From: a virus
Reading direction: 5' to 3' (one strand)
DNA: 58,395 bases
Virus record (IMG/VR): IMGVR_UViG_3300031772_000043
Coordinates: 1 to 58,395 of that record
The notes below the pieces were generated by a model that made no database searches, was not told the DNA's origin, and saw only the letters and a program-made list of their open reading frames with translations. Position numbers and translations under genes: made by a program. Below are positions 23,160-31,780 of the stretch, piece after piece; position 1 is the first letter of the stretch, and the number at the start of each line of letters is the position of its first letter.

Positions 23160-24487
23160 AGATACGCAGCGTTGACAGTATCTCGGCCTGTCTCTCCGAA
23201 CTCCCGATGCAGTGTGATGCGGTTCATGTCGCGCCCCGCCCGGTAGCCCACGTTCGCCGCCCATGCGTCTCGGGCTGCGAGCGTGCGGAAGGACTCAATC
23301 ACGCAGCCTCGCAACTCTTTTTTGACCGTATGATGGATGTGACCGCAGTACCAGAAGCGGTGTAAGGTGGAGCCCCAGTCCTCTGACCTTTCACTGGCCA
23401 TGATTGACTCCAGGTCTCCGTGCTTCTGGTTGTGTCCGTGGGTGACACCAATCAGGTTCTTCCCGAACCGGAACCAATGGAATCTACTCGGGCTCATGTC
23501 GATAGTGACTCTGGGTTCCTTGGTATAGTAGGCGTTTAGCGCCACACTCAGAAACACGGCAGAGTGGTCGTCGTGATTTCCGATTTCGTTGATGACGGTC
23601 ACCGTTTCGTGGTGAGCCAGCGCCTGGTCGATCATGTAGACCATGATCTCTAGCCCGACCTGAAGAACCTTCTGCCAGCGGCCATCCACGTCCAGCGGAT
23701 TTCCCGACCGTGCGGTCTTGTTGTCCTGGCTGTCGGAGTGGAAGAAATCGCCCAAATTTACTACCAGGGCTCGCTTAGTTCGTGGTCCGCGCAAGACCAA
23801 GTCTCGCATGGCGTCGCACATGATTCTCTGCGCCTTGGCTAGGTCGAAGCTCTCACCCGTCTCTGGTGCCCAGGACAGCATCCCGATATGAGGGTCACCC
23901 ATCGGGTAGACACCCAGTAAGTCGTCGGACACCACGCCGGGTGGGGAAGGAATACGACCTTCACGCGCAGGGACTTGCGCAGGTAGATCACGGATCAGTC
24001 GCTCTAGAATCTGCTCTCGGGTCTCGTACTCCTTCTTGGTCTTGACCCATTGCGCGAGAGTATGGCCGTCCCCTGACACGAGAGTGGACACGCCAGCAAT
24101 GGTGTGACCATCCGGAATTTGGTCGGTGAGTTCGCCCTTGGCCTGCGCTGTAGGAGCGTCAATCCACTGCTTGGTCACTGTCCCGAATTCATCTGTTTCA
24201 GAGGAAACTCTCTTGACGTAGTACCCGTCTGGAACAGCCGCCAGCGGCAATTTTTCTACGGGTCCTCGAATAGCCTTGCCTTCGGTCTTTTTTGCCGCCG
24301 CCATTGATCGGAGCAGTGACCATCCGTTACATGAGTCAACATCCGTTCGTGTAACTGCTCCGTTGCTTGCTTTCAGGAAGTCGTCCCTCATCATATCCTT
24401 GACGGAGATGCTAAGGCGTTCGCTGCATTCGATGAGCTGTTGCACCACCCATGCGACGTGTTTGGAAGTCCCTCGGTGCGGCTTCAT
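23135..24487 (-). CDS. Metallophosphoesterase with N-terminal helical domain
   Basis: 450 residues from ATG 24487 (AAGGATTGC upstream). The first about 60 residues look like a helix-turn-helix-like head. The catalytic domain follows with GDPHIG, VVNLGDFFHSDSQ, NEIGNHDDHSA, THGHNQKHGD and YCGHIHH, the five metal-binding blocks of calcineurin-like phosphoesterases in order. Relatives include SbcD/Mre11-like nucleases and phosphatases. In phages such genes are often carried with late genes, consistent with the minus strand. The substrate (DNA end, RNA or phosphoprotein) is unknown. Confidence 0.85.
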   Translation of the reverse strand: MKPHRGTSKHVAWVVQQLIECSERLSISVKDMMRDDFLKASNGAVTRTDVDSCNGWSLLRSMAAAKKTEGKAIRGPVEKLPLAAVPDGYYVKRVSSETDEFGTVTKQWIDAPTAQAKGELTDQIPDGHTIAGVSTLVSGDGHTLAQWVKTKKEYETREQILERLIRDLPAQVPAREGRIPSPPGVVSDDLLGVYPMGDPHIGMLSWAPETGESFDLAKAQRIMCDAMRDLVLRGPRTKRALVVNLGDFFHSDSQDNKTARSGNPLDVDGRWQKVLQVGLEIMVYMIDQALAHHETVTVINEIGNHDDHSAVFLSVALNAYYTKEPRVTIDMSPSRFHWFRFGKNLIGVTHGHNQKHGDLESIMASERSEDWGSTLHRFWYCGHIHHTVKKELRGCVIESFRTLAARDAWAANVGYRAGRDMNRITLHREFGETGRDTVNAAYLQARYREA

Positions 24488-24620
24488 GCAATCCTTCTTT
24501 GTGCGAACTGCTGCGCGTTAGCTCCAGCGGTTACTCCACGTACATAAGCCTCTTTACAAGGGCTTCTAAGCACGAGAGTGCCTGGAGCAGAAGTGCAGTC
24601 CCCCTCTTTTACAGAAGAAG
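24488..24620 (-). other. Intergenic stretch between two minus-strand genes
   Basis: 133 bases with no convincing coding frame. It holds the ribosome site for the metallophosphoesterase (AAGGATTGC before ATG 24487) and a weak hairpin (AAGCC/GGGCTT) that could end the upstream minus transcript. No promoter-like repeat seen. Confidence 0.4.
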
Positions 24621-25751
24621 TTACGCGCCGAAGAAATCGCTGAAGGTGCCCTTGGGGATCCCGCGCTCCTTGTCCGGCTCGGTTTTCTTGGGACTCTTCT
24701 TCAGCGCTCTCAGGTATCCTACGATTACATCTTTGCGCTTCTGGAGAATCTGTTGCGCCTTCATGACCAGCTCCTGCGCCTTCGGACTCTTCATGACCAG
24801 CTCAGGCTGCTTCTGCGCGAACTGCATTACGCCCAGAGCGCGAGCCGCCATAACGAAGGAACGGTAAGACAGATAGAGAGCTTTCTTCGACTTGGAGTCC
24901 AGGAACTCCCCCAGGTCTAGCTTCTGGGATCCTAGCTCCAAATGCAGAGCTTCCTGGTAGAACTCCTTATTTCGGTTCAATTCAGGATTGATTTTTCGCT
25001 TGCTGTACAGTGCCATGATGTTGTCTTCGAGCGCGCCGGACAACTCAGAGGTAGTACCAAACAGCTCACCGGCCTTGGCCACGAGTAGTCTGCTGATTTG
25101 GTCTACAACTCCTCGCATCTCACGTTCAGCTTCGTTCAGTTGTTGCTGAACTGCTTCAAGCGCAGAAGAGTCTGCTGCCGGGGCTGCTTCTGGAGGAGCC
25201 TCAACCGGAACCTGGGACTGTGCTTTCTGTAGCGCGGCTTGTACCTGGGGGATGACCTTTGCAAGCTGTTCCATGGCTTTGTAAAGGCGATCTCGATAGC
25301 GAGGATCGTTCTTCGCGCTTTCTACCCACTCGTGATTCTGCAGCCGAGAGCCTAGCATCGCCACGGTCAGAAAACGTTCAAACGCCATGAAGAAGTACAT
25401 GGCGGCAGTGCTGCCGCGAGAGGATTGACTCAGCGTCTTCCAGAGCGCTTCGGAGTCTGACTTTACGGTGTCTAGGGCCTCGGTGTCTACGACCCCCGAA
25501 TCCGTAACTACGCGTGCTATCTGTTCACTGATCGCGTTCAGCGCTTTTTGTCCTTCTTCTGGCAGAGAAGGGAGAAGAGCCTTGAACGCACGGGTGAATT
25601 TCCCCCGGACGTCTAGCAGGACCTTCTTAGAACGCTCGGCCATTCGGTCGATCATCTCTTCTTCAGTAGCCAGGGCTACCTTACGGAGACGCTCAACCAA
25701 ACTCATTTTTTGCGCGACCTTACGGAGACGCCGATCTAGGTCTTTTCGCAT
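24621..25751 (-). CDS. Large helical protein, possible virion component
   Basis: 376 residues from ATG 25751 (CCAGGA upstream). The N-terminus carries two copies of RLRKVA within 25 residues, encoded by a 15-base direct repeat (25678-25692 and 25717-25731). The body is almost wholly helical with coiled-coil character and a Pro/Ala-rich linker near the middle; the C-terminus is Lys-rich and ends in SDFFGA. No enzymatic motif. The N-terminus matches the basic amphipathic type shared by other minus-strand proteins. Confidence 0.7.
   Translation of the reverse strand: MRKDLDRRLRKVAQKMSLVERLRKVALATEEEMIDRMAERSKKVLLDVRGKFTRAFKALLPSLPEEGQKALNAISEQIARVVTDSGVVDTEALDTVKSDSEALWKTLSQSSRGSTAAMYFFMAFERFLTVAMLGSRLQNHEWVESAKNDPRYRDRLYKAMEQLAKVIPQVQAALQKAQSQVPVEAPPEAAPAADSSALEAVQQQLNEAEREMRGVVDQISRLLVAKAGELFGTTSELSGALEDNIMALYSKRKINPELNRNKEFYQEALHLELGSQKLDLGEFLDSKSKKALYLSYRSFVMAARALGVMQFAQKQPELVMKSPKAQELVMKAQQILQKRKDVIVGYLRALKKSPKKTEPDKERGIPKGTFSDFFGA
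25678..25731 (-). repeat. 15-base direct repeat at the start of the helical protein gene
   Basis: ACCTTACGGAGACGC occurs at 25678-25692 and 25717-25731 (39-base offset, in frame). It encodes RLRKVA twice and lies directly behind the start codon, suggesting duplication of an N-terminal signal-like segment. Confidence 0.8.
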
Positions 25752-25777
25752 CAGAAAATCCTGGTCAGGAGACGGTG

Positions 25778-26248
25778 ATGAGGCTAGATAACCCCAACAC
25801 AAACCTCTATAATAGCATTGAAACTGTTGCTTTTACCGGCACCCAAAAAGGGATGACTGAGGCTCAGTGTCGGAAGATAAGGGAATTGCTTCAGAAAATG
25901 AAGCCAAGGGTGTTGATACATGGTGATTGTGTGGGCGCCGACGCTGTTGCGCACGAAATTGCCCAAGATCTCGGTATTGAGGTCCACATACGGCCAGGTA
26001 ACCTGAAAAACAAAAGAGCGTTCACTTCAGGTGCCAAACTTCTGGCCCCTCCTGAAAACCCGTTGGATAGGAATCCAAAGATGGTGGACGCGGCGCAGGC
26101 CCTGATAGCGTGTCCTTCGGGCAAAGAGCAGGAACTGAGGTCTGGAACCTGGGCCACCATTCGGTACGCCAAAAAAGTGGATACCTTACATTGGATAGTG
26201 TACCCTGACGGAGAAATGGCGGGTCCTTGGGGTTTCGAACCCTTCTGA
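25778..26248 (+). CDS. SLOG-domain nucleotide-binding protein (YspA/LOG-like)
   Basis: 156 residues from ATG 25778 (AGGAG six bases upstream). Rossmann-like elements: VAFTGTQKGMT, VLIHGDCVGADAVAHEIAQ, then NPKMVDAAQALIACPSG and RSGTWATIRYAKK. The last blocks are the family's nucleotide-binding signature. SLOG proteins bind or cleave nucleotide ligands and appear in anti-phage systems, cytokinin-like LOG enzymes and DprA. A phage copy could sense or remove a nucleotide signal; the direct role is unknown. Only 26 bases separate it from the divergent gene at 25751. Confidence 0.8.
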   Translation: MRLDNPNTNLYNSIETVAFTGTQKGMTEAQCRKIRELLQKMKPRVLIHGDCVGADAVAHEIAQDLGIEVHIRPGNLKNKRAFTSGAKLLAPPENPLDRNPKMVDAAQALIACPSGKEQELRSGTWATIRYAKKVDTLHWIVYPDGEMAGPWGFEPF

Positions 26249-26253
26249 TAGTA
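26237..26253 (+). promoter_or_regulatory. Repeated 17-nt element, copy 5 (one mismatch)
   Basis: GAACCCTTCTGATAGTA differs from the consensus at one position. It overlaps the SLOG gene stop codon and precedes the replication block (ATG 26294). GGGTT just upstream pairs with AACCC across a TCG loop. Confidence 0.55.
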
Positions 26254-26293
26254 CAGTCCCAGCAGTCTCTTTGCGGAGACAGAAAGAGCTATC

Positions 26294-26635
26294 ATGCGTG
26301 ACTTCAATGGAAAGATCAAAGCAGTAAGTAGGAGAATCGCACACTTGCGTTCCCGCGTTACTGACAACAATGTCAGTGAAAAGTCTGCCGCATATGACAG
26401 GGCTGAAGTTACAGCCCTTTCTGACTTACTTCGTGTGGCCGCTGTGTACAATGACGCCAGAGGACCTGAAGGCTCTCACGTAGAGAACACGCTATACATG
26501 GTTCAGGACGTTATCAGTACCACCCTGGCCAGCACCCAAGACGCACCTACCAAGGAGCGTCTCCAAGAGGCGTGGAATCGGTGCAGTGAGAGCCTAAGAG
26601 TCATCCGAAAAATGGCGGACGATGAAAAGACTTGA
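26294..26635 (+). CDS. Unrecognised 113-residue helical protein
   Basis: First gene after repeated element copy 5. Helical throughout with many charged residues and no Cys. Overlaps the exonuclease gene by 14 bases. No family recognised. Confidence 0.6.
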   Translation: MRDFNGKIKAVSRRIAHLRSRVTDNNVSEKSAAYDRAEVTALSDLLRVAAVYNDARGPEGSHVENTLYMVQDVISTTLASTQDAPTKERLQEAWNRCSESLRVIRKMADDEKT

Positions 26636-27485
26636 GAGTGTAAGACCCCGATACGTAGTGGTCGATTTCCAGAACACACTCTGGAAATCCTGGATGGTAA
26701 AACCTGCAGCAGGCGAAGACCTCCTCAGGTCCGACGGGTATCCAACAGGACACGTATTTCGTTTCTTTCGCACTATTCACAAGTGGAAACGAGATTTCGC
26801 TGGGCACCTTGTGTTTTGCTACGAGGGAGGGGAACGCTATCGCTACGAGCTATTCCCTGGGTATAAGGCCGGGCGCAAGGACAAAAGTCAAGACTTTGAC
26901 CCCGCACCAGATGTGGTCAAGCTGCTGAGCCTGGTCCGGTGTACTGAGCTAAAACCCGTAGAGGCCGAAGCTGACGACGCTATAGCTGCCTTTGTCTCCA
27001 GGCACCCCGAAGCCAACCATCTAATTTTGAGTTCGGACAAGGACCTGTGGACCTGCAGGGGACCCAACGTTGAGATCGTTTCGTTTCAGGAAATTCTGTC
27101 TGAGAAAGACATCGAAAAATCCTGCGAAAAGCATTTTGGAGTTTTGCCTCACTCTATCACCTTAGCGAAGGCGTTGTTTGGAGATAAGAGCGACGGGTTA
27201 CCCGGAGTCCCCCGACTGCTGAAGAAACACGTGGCAGACGTGCTAAAAACAGCAGAGAGCCCCGACGACTTCTACAAATCCATCGCCAAAGTACCTGCGT
27301 CTACTCGGGATAAGCTGTGGGCCCACGAAGAGCAAGTCAGGAACATGCATCAAGTTGTGCAGCTGCGACGGGACGTAAAACTACGAAAGCGGGAACGTGA
27401 AGGGGATGAAAGCGCTCTGCGCCGGTTCCTGACCACCTTCGAATGTGCTTCGTTGGTGCCTCACGCTAAGTTTATGTGCACGTAG
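26622..27485 (+). CDS. 5'-3' exonuclease / flap endonuclease (PIN-like FEN family)
   Basis: 287 residues. VVDFQNTLW gives the first Asp; EAEADD (114-119) and SSDKDL (137-142) give the acidic metal cluster; GDKSDGLPGV is the helix-hairpin-helix entry. This is the 5' nuclease that removes RNA primers and flaps in replication, as in T5 D15 or the N-terminal domain of DNA polymerase I. No polymerase domain is fused. It sits at the head of the replication block with dUTPase and helicases. Confidence 0.9.
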   Translation: MKRLESVRPRYVVVDFQNTLWKSWMVKPAAGEDLLRSDGYPTGHVFRFFRTIHKWKRDFAGHLVFCYEGGERYRYELFPGYKAGRKDKSQDFDPAPDVVKLLSLVRCTELKPVEAEADDAIAAFVSRHPEANHLILSSDKDLWTCRGPNVEIVSFQEILSEKDIEKSCEKHFGVLPHSITLAKALFGDKSDGLPGVPRLLKKHVADVLKTAESPDDFYKSIAKVPASTRDKLWAHEEQVRNMHQVVQLRRDVKLRKREREGDESALRRFLTTFECASLVPHAKFMCT

Positions 27486-27507
27486 ACTTGTCCTGTAAAA
27501 CAGCGCT

Positions 27508-27807
27508 ATGGCGACTGCTGTAGAGTTCCAAAACGTGCTAGAATTAGTCCAGCACCTTTGCGAGGAGTTGGTGGATGATCCCGATTCTGTAGAGGTAGTT
27601 GGGGCATACGTGGGAGTGACTGGAGCCATCCAGATCACGGGGCCCACCAGTGAGATCGCCAAGATCATCGGTTCCAACAAGGCCAGAATTTCAGCAATAG
27701 AGTCCATAGTCGGTGCAGTATCGGCTAAGTATGGATTTCGCGTCTTGCTGAACGTGTTGAACAACGAGAAAAAGCGTGCGCTAGAAGAGGGTCACGAAGA
27801 TGTCTAA
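27508..27807 (+). CDS. KhpA-like KH-domain RNA-binding protein
   Basis: 99 residues with the single-KH layout of bacterial KhpA: a helix, LVDDPDSVEVV, a strand AIQITGPTSEIAKIIG, the loop G-S-N-K in place of the usual G-x-x-G, a helix ARISAIESIVGAVSAKYG, then the strand FRVLLNVL. KhpA binds RNA, often with a partner KhpB, and affects translation and cell division in Gram-positives. The altered fourth loop residue may change RNA affinity. Lies directly before dut; no strong ribosome site was seen at ATG 27508. Confidence 0.75.
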   Translation: MATAVEFQNVLELVQHLCEELVDDPDSVEVVGAYVGVTGAIQITGPTSEIAKIIGSNKARISAIESIVGAVSAKYGFRVLLNVLNNEKKRALEEGHEDV

Positions 27808-28249
27808 GAGGGAAAGTACCGCAACGATAGTCAAGTTTCAGCGTTTGAACCCAGATGCCGTCATTCCTGAGAAGGCATCTTTAGGCGCCGCAGGCTTCGA
27901 CCTTGTCTCTGTGGAAGACGCCACCATCAAACCCATGGATCGCGCCGTCATCAGCACCGGTATCGCAATGGAGGTTCCGCCTGGGTTCGAGGCGCAGGTG
28001 CGCCCCCGCAGTGGCCTAGCTGCCAAGTATGGGGTAACCGTGCTGAATTCTCCAGGCACCATCGATTCAGACTACAGGGGCGAGGTCAAGGTCATCCTGC
28101 AGAACTTCGGACCTACGTTTGTTGTCAAGAAGGGCGAACGAATTGCCCAAGTGGTAATTCAGCGCGTACCTTCCATCCAATTCGAGACCGTCGAAGAGCT
28201 TACCGATACAACCCGAGGTACTGGCGGTTTAGGCAGTACAGGACGATAA
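27800..28249 (+). CDS. dut: dUTP diphosphatase
   Basis: 149 residues with all five trimeric dUTPase motifs in order: AAGFDLVS, RPRSGLA, GTIDSDYRGE, KKGERIAQVVIQ and, at the C-terminus, RGTGGLGSTG. It converts dUTP to dUMP and PPi, keeping uracil out of phage DNA and feeding dTMP synthesis. The Gly-rich last motif closes over the neighbouring active site in the homotrimer. Overlaps the KH gene by 8 bases and the helicase gene by one. Confidence 0.97.
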   Translation: MSKRESTATIVKFQRLNPDAVIPEKASLGAAGFDLVSVEDATIKPMDRAVISTGIAMEVPPGFEAQVRPRSGLAAKYGVTVLNSPGTIDSDYRGEVKVILQNFGPTFVVKKGERIAQVVIQRVPSIQFETVEELTDTTRGTGGLGSTGR

Positions 28250-30975
28250 TGGGCGACAGCCCAGAGAAGACGAAGCTCTGCGTTCTGAATAACGTTCTGT
28301 GGGTCCCCACCCAGTACGTAGATCAAGACGTAAAAGAAGAGTTTACTTACCGATTCGAAGAGATCGAATACCAACCCATGTTGGACCTCCCCCAGAAGTG
28401 CGCTAATTGCGAACTTTGGGGTAAAAAGTGGAGACCAGGTTCGATGACGTGTGCCCAGAAGGGATACACGCTAGAGGATATCTGCAAGAGCTTCAGCCAC
28501 AAGAAAATGCCGGTTTCCAAGGAAATCGTACTCAAGACGTACCGAGAGCGCCACGACGGATGGACTCAGTTTGCCCGCGGAGACCTGGGAAAAATTCGAA
28601 GGTGTTTCCGGGAACTTGGGATTGATGATCAACGAGTTGCGCCGGAATTGGGGTTTGACCTGACCTGTCACCGGGCGCTGTATGAGGAGCAACAGCAGGT
28701 AGCGGAGGCCTGGCTCAAGAAGGGCTACGGACTTATTCAGGCTCCGACGGCATGGGGGAAGTGTCTCGGACGCGGTACTCCTGTACTAATGTACGATGGC
28801 AGCACCAAGGCTGCCGAAGACGTCCAAAAGAACGACCTTCTGATGGGCCCAGACAGCCTGCCACGTCGAATTGTTTCCACGGTGCAAGGGAGAGAACCCA
28901 TGTACCGTGTGACGCCAAAAAAGGGTGATCCATACGTAGTTAACGAGTCACACATATTGTCTCTGAAACTGAGTAAATCCAAAGGTTCAGACAGTGTCGA
29001 CTTAGTAAACATCAGCGTAAAAGACTACCTGAAGAAAAACAAGTGGTTTAAGCACCGCGCTAAGGGCTGGAGAGCCGCTATAGATTTCCAGTCGGGCGCT
29101 CCACTGCACCCTGATCTTCCTCCTTACTTGTTGGGAATATGGCTAGGTGATGGAGCTTCAAAGTTACCGGCTGTCACCTCCGCAGACCCTGAAATTGTGG
29201 AGATGTTGCAAGAGTATGCGAGTACACGTGGTCTAAGTCTTCGTGTGGATGCATCGGGTGGTAGGTGTCCGACATATCACGTCACGACCAAGTCAGTAGG
29301 GCGGGCGTATCGAGCCAATGCCCTGGTGAACGCACTCAAGGACCTTGGACTGTGGGCCAACAAGCACATTCCTCACCAGTACAAGACAGCGTCTAGAAAT
29401 GATAGGCTACAGCTTCTGGCGGGGCTAATAGACTCTGACGGGCATTTGAAACTTGGTGGGGGTTACGATTTCATATCCAAAAATGAGTCGCTTGCTGACG
29501 CTTTGTGCTTCGTAGCTAGGTCGTTAGGCCTGGCTGCGTACAAACAGGAATGCCGTAAACGGTGTACTAACAACGGCGTGGAGGGAACCTACTATAGAGT
29601 GGGCCTGTCCGGAAACGTAGGTATCATACCGTGTCGAGTTTCCCGGAAGACGTCTGTTATCCCGAGAACTACTAAGAAAGACCCCCTTGTCGTGGGGATC
29701 AAAGTAGAACCTATTGGAGATGGTGACTATTTTGGTTTCGAAATAGAGGGACCTGACCGACTATTCCTTCTAGGTGACTTCACTGTCACTCACAACACTG
29801 TCGTGTGGGCGTGGTTAGTCGCACGCCTAGGCTATCGAGTGATTCTACTTGCTCAGGAAGTACGACATCTCATGGTCGGCTTCGAAGGACTATACGAACA
29901 CACGAATATCGCAGAGCTAGAGGAAGCCCACGGAGAACACCTGATCGGGGTCCTCAACAAAGACTGGTCTTGGGGCAAGGATCAGGATGGGACCCGAATA
30001 CGTAAGTTCGTGGACCGACCCGGCAAGTATTATCCGATTACGTTTGCCACCTTCCAATCATTGGCGTCCAAGCGCGGCGTGAAGATGCGGAAGAAGTTGA
30101 AGAATTACTTCGGACTGGTTTGGTGTGAAGAGTGTCACCATGAGTCCGCGCCTACCTTTCACGCTGCCACTAAGTCATTCAACGCCAAGTATCGTGGGGG
30201 TCAGACGGCTACCCCTTCGCGCAAGGACCAAACTCATGTTGCCATCTTCGATACCCTGGGCCCGGTTACAGCCCGTGGGCACAAGGAGCAACTAACTCCG
30301 ATCGTGAAATTTCACGCCACGAACATCCATGTTCCAGACAGCGTATTTCGTGGTCGATACATCATACCGATGCTGGTCAACTTCTTAGCCCGAAACGCCC
30401 ACTACCAGGATTGTCTCTACGAAGAGATCATGAAGGAATGCGAAGAGGGTCGAAAGATTCTGGTCGTCACCGAACGCCGAAACCAGGCGATGAGACTACG
30501 GCAGAAAATCAAACTCCAAGGCCATGGGTGTGAACTCATGATTGGCGGCCAGAAGCTCAAGGAACAGAACTGGTACGCGGAAGAACTTATGTCGGGAAGG
30601 CTGAGTGTCATCATAGGTACTCAGGTGATCAACGAGAACGTGAACATCCCGCCTCTTGACTCCATCCACCAGCCCTTCCCGAACTTTGGCAAAGAGCGAG
30701 AAGAGCAACGAGTGGGAAGAATTAGAAGACCTCTTTCTTCCTCAAACCTCGCCTACCTTCAAGACAACAACATCGTGTGGGAGAAGCCACAGCCTAGAGT
30801 ACACGTCTACACGTGGTATTCGGGGCACAATATGGCGGGCTCCGCAGTTGGGTTTCGAGAGAAACTCTACAAGAAGTGGGGGTTCACCTTTGACCAGCCG
30901 GTGGAAGAACTTCCAAAAAAGCGACGCGCCAAGACCATGAAGGACTGGCTAGAAGAGTTCAAGGGCGATGAGTAA
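28249..30975 (+). CDS. Superfamily 2 helicase interrupted by an intein
   Basis: 908 residues before splicing, 563 after. The N-terminus has a Cys cluster (CANC ... C ... C, residues about 45-80). The Walker A motif APTAWGK-T is split by the intein between Lys171 and the +1 Thr517. Later motifs: CEECHHE (DEAD-box-like, acidic pair at 627-628), a TATPSR block for motif III, and EEQRVGRIRRP for motif VI. SF2 helicases of this RAD25/UvsW-like type unwind branched or origin DNA. Splicing is needed to rebuild the ATP-binding loop. Overlaps dut by one base. Confidence 0.9.
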   Translation: MGDSPEKTKLCVLNNVLWVPTQYVDQDVKEEFTYRFEEIEYQPMLDLPQKCANCELWGKKWRPGSMTCAQKGYTLEDICKSFSHKKMPVSKEIVLKTYRERHDGWTQFARGDLGKIRRCFRELGIDDQRVAPELGFDLTCHRALYEEQQQVAEAWLKKGYGLIQAPTAWGKCLGRGTPVLMYDGSTKAAEDVQKNDLLMGPDSLPRRIVSTVQGREPMYRVTPKKGDPYVVNESHILSLKLSKSKGSDSVDLVNISVKDYLKKNKWFKHRAKGWRAAIDFQSGAPLHPDLPPYLLGIWLGDGASKLPAVTSADPEIVEMLQEYASTRGLSLRVDASGGRCPTYHVTTKSVGRAYRANALVNALKDLGLWANKHIPHQYKTASRNDRLQLLAGLIDSDGHLKLGGGYDFISKNESLADALCFVARSLGLAAYKQECRKRCTNNGVEGTYYRVGLSGNVGIIPCRVSRKTSVIPRTTKKDPLVVGIKVEPIGDGDYFGFEIEGPDRLFLLGDFTVTHNTVVWAWLVARLGYRVILLAQEVRHLMVGFEGLYEHTNIAELEEAHGEHLIGVLNKDWSWGKDQDGTRIRKFVDRPGKYYPITFATFQSLASKRGVKMRKKLKNYFGLVWCEECHHESAPTFHAATKSFNAKYRGGQTATPSRKDQTHVAIFDTLGPVTARGHKEQLTPIVKFHATNIHVPDSVFRGRYIIPMLVNFLARNAHYQDCLYEEIMKECEEGRKILVVTERRNQAMRLRQKIKLQGHGCELMIGGQKLKEQNWYAEELMSGRLSVIIGTQVINENVNIPPLDSIHQPFPNFGKEREEQRVGRIRRPLSSSNLAYLQDNNIVWEKPQPRVHVYTWYSGHNMAGSAVGFREKLYKKWGFTFDQPVEELPKKRRAKTMKDWLEEFKGDE
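28762..29796 (+). mobile_element. Intein with LAGLIDADG homing endonuclease
   Basis: Residues 172-516 of the helicase (345 residues). Starts with Cys172 (CLGRGTPVLMYDG, splicing block A), has NESHILSL for block B, two LAGLIDADG helices (LLGIWLGDGAS and LLAGLIDSDGH), a FGFEIEGPDRLFLLGDF block F and terminal HN with +1 Thr. All residues needed for self-splicing are present. The insertion lies in the Walker A Gly-Lys-Thr, a favoured intein site because any disruption kills the host gene. Confidence 0.93.
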
Positions 30976-31123
30976 CGATGCGTTGTGGTTCACCCTCAGG
31001 TGGACAGGGTCTGGGTACATAGTCGGCGTGGGGTTGATGTGTACGGACTACTTCTATCTGCAGACTGCGGGCTGGTGCCTGTTAGTAGCGGCGTCGGTGG
31101 CGTTTCTAGCTCGGACAAAATAG
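30968..31123 (+). CDS. Small membrane protein of 51 residues
   Basis: ATG 30968 overlaps the helicase stop. The product has two hydrophobic segments (about residues 16-27 and 34-48), with W, Y and F at the edges and an Arg-Thr-Lys end. Lies between helicase and exonuclease genes. Function unknown; the start lacks a strong separate ribosome site, so translation may be coupled. Confidence 0.55.
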   Translation: MSNDALWFTLRWTGSGYIVGVGLMCTDYFYLQTAGWCLLVAASVAFLARTK

Positions 31124-31132
31124 GAGTGTAAG

Positions 31133-31780
31133 ATGAGCCGCAAGAGCAGCAAGGAAGTTTTCTTTAGCCTCGACATAGAGGCAGATGGGCCCATTCCAGT
31201 TAGAAACTCGATGCTATCTCTGGGGGCCGTAGCTTTTGACGAGACCGGAGCCGAGGTCGGATACTGGGAAGCCAACCTGGCCCCCTTACCCGGGGCGGCG
31301 CAAGATGAGCGCACGATGCGTGATTTTTGGAACAAGAACCCTGAGGCCTGGGCGTACTGCACATCCAACGTTCAGGACCCGGCTGTAGCCCTTCCCGCCT
31401 TTGTGCAGTGGGTGAATTCAGTCGGAGCCGACAAGCAAAAAGTAGCGGTAGCTTTTCCCTCGGGCTTTGATTTCACGTGGATCTACATGTACTTGATGAT
31501 GTTCGGAGGGCAGAGTCCCTTTAGTTTCTCGTGTATCGACATCAAGTCTTACGTGTCCGCCATGAGGCGTGCTCCTTACCGTGATTGTAGTAAGCGTACC
31601 TGGCCCGCGCGCTGGTTCGAACCCAAGTTGAAGCACACGCACAAGGCCGTGGACGACGCCAGAGAGCAGGGTCTCTCCTTCATGAAGATGAGAGCCGAAA
31701 ATCTGTCTCCGTCTACAGACGGGATCGTTTATGAGATCGGTCTCGTGTCCAACAATTTCTGGGACAGCCAAAAGCCATGA
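31133..31780 (+). CDS. DnaQ-like 3'-5' exonuclease (DEDDh)
   Basis: 215 residues from ATG 31133 (TAGGAG upstream). FFSLDIEADGP provides the first Asp-x-Glu pair, FDFTWIYMYL the middle Asp, and HTHKAVDDAREQG the His-Asp of the DEDDh motif. Such nucleases proofread DNA or trim RNA (as in RNase T). No polymerase is fused. Next to a DnaB-type helicase and an SF2 helicase, consistent with replication or repair. Confidence 0.85.
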   Translation: MSRKSSKEVFFSLDIEADGPIPVRNSMLSLGAVAFDETGAEVGYWEANLAPLPGAAQDERTMRDFWNKNPEAWAYCTSNVQDPAVALPAFVQWVNSVGADKQKVAVAFPSGFDFTWIYMYLMMFGGQSPFSFSCIDIKSYVSAMRRAPYRDCSKRTWPARWFEPKLKHTHKAVDDAREQGLSFMKMRAENLSPSTDGIVYEIGLVSNNFWDSQKP

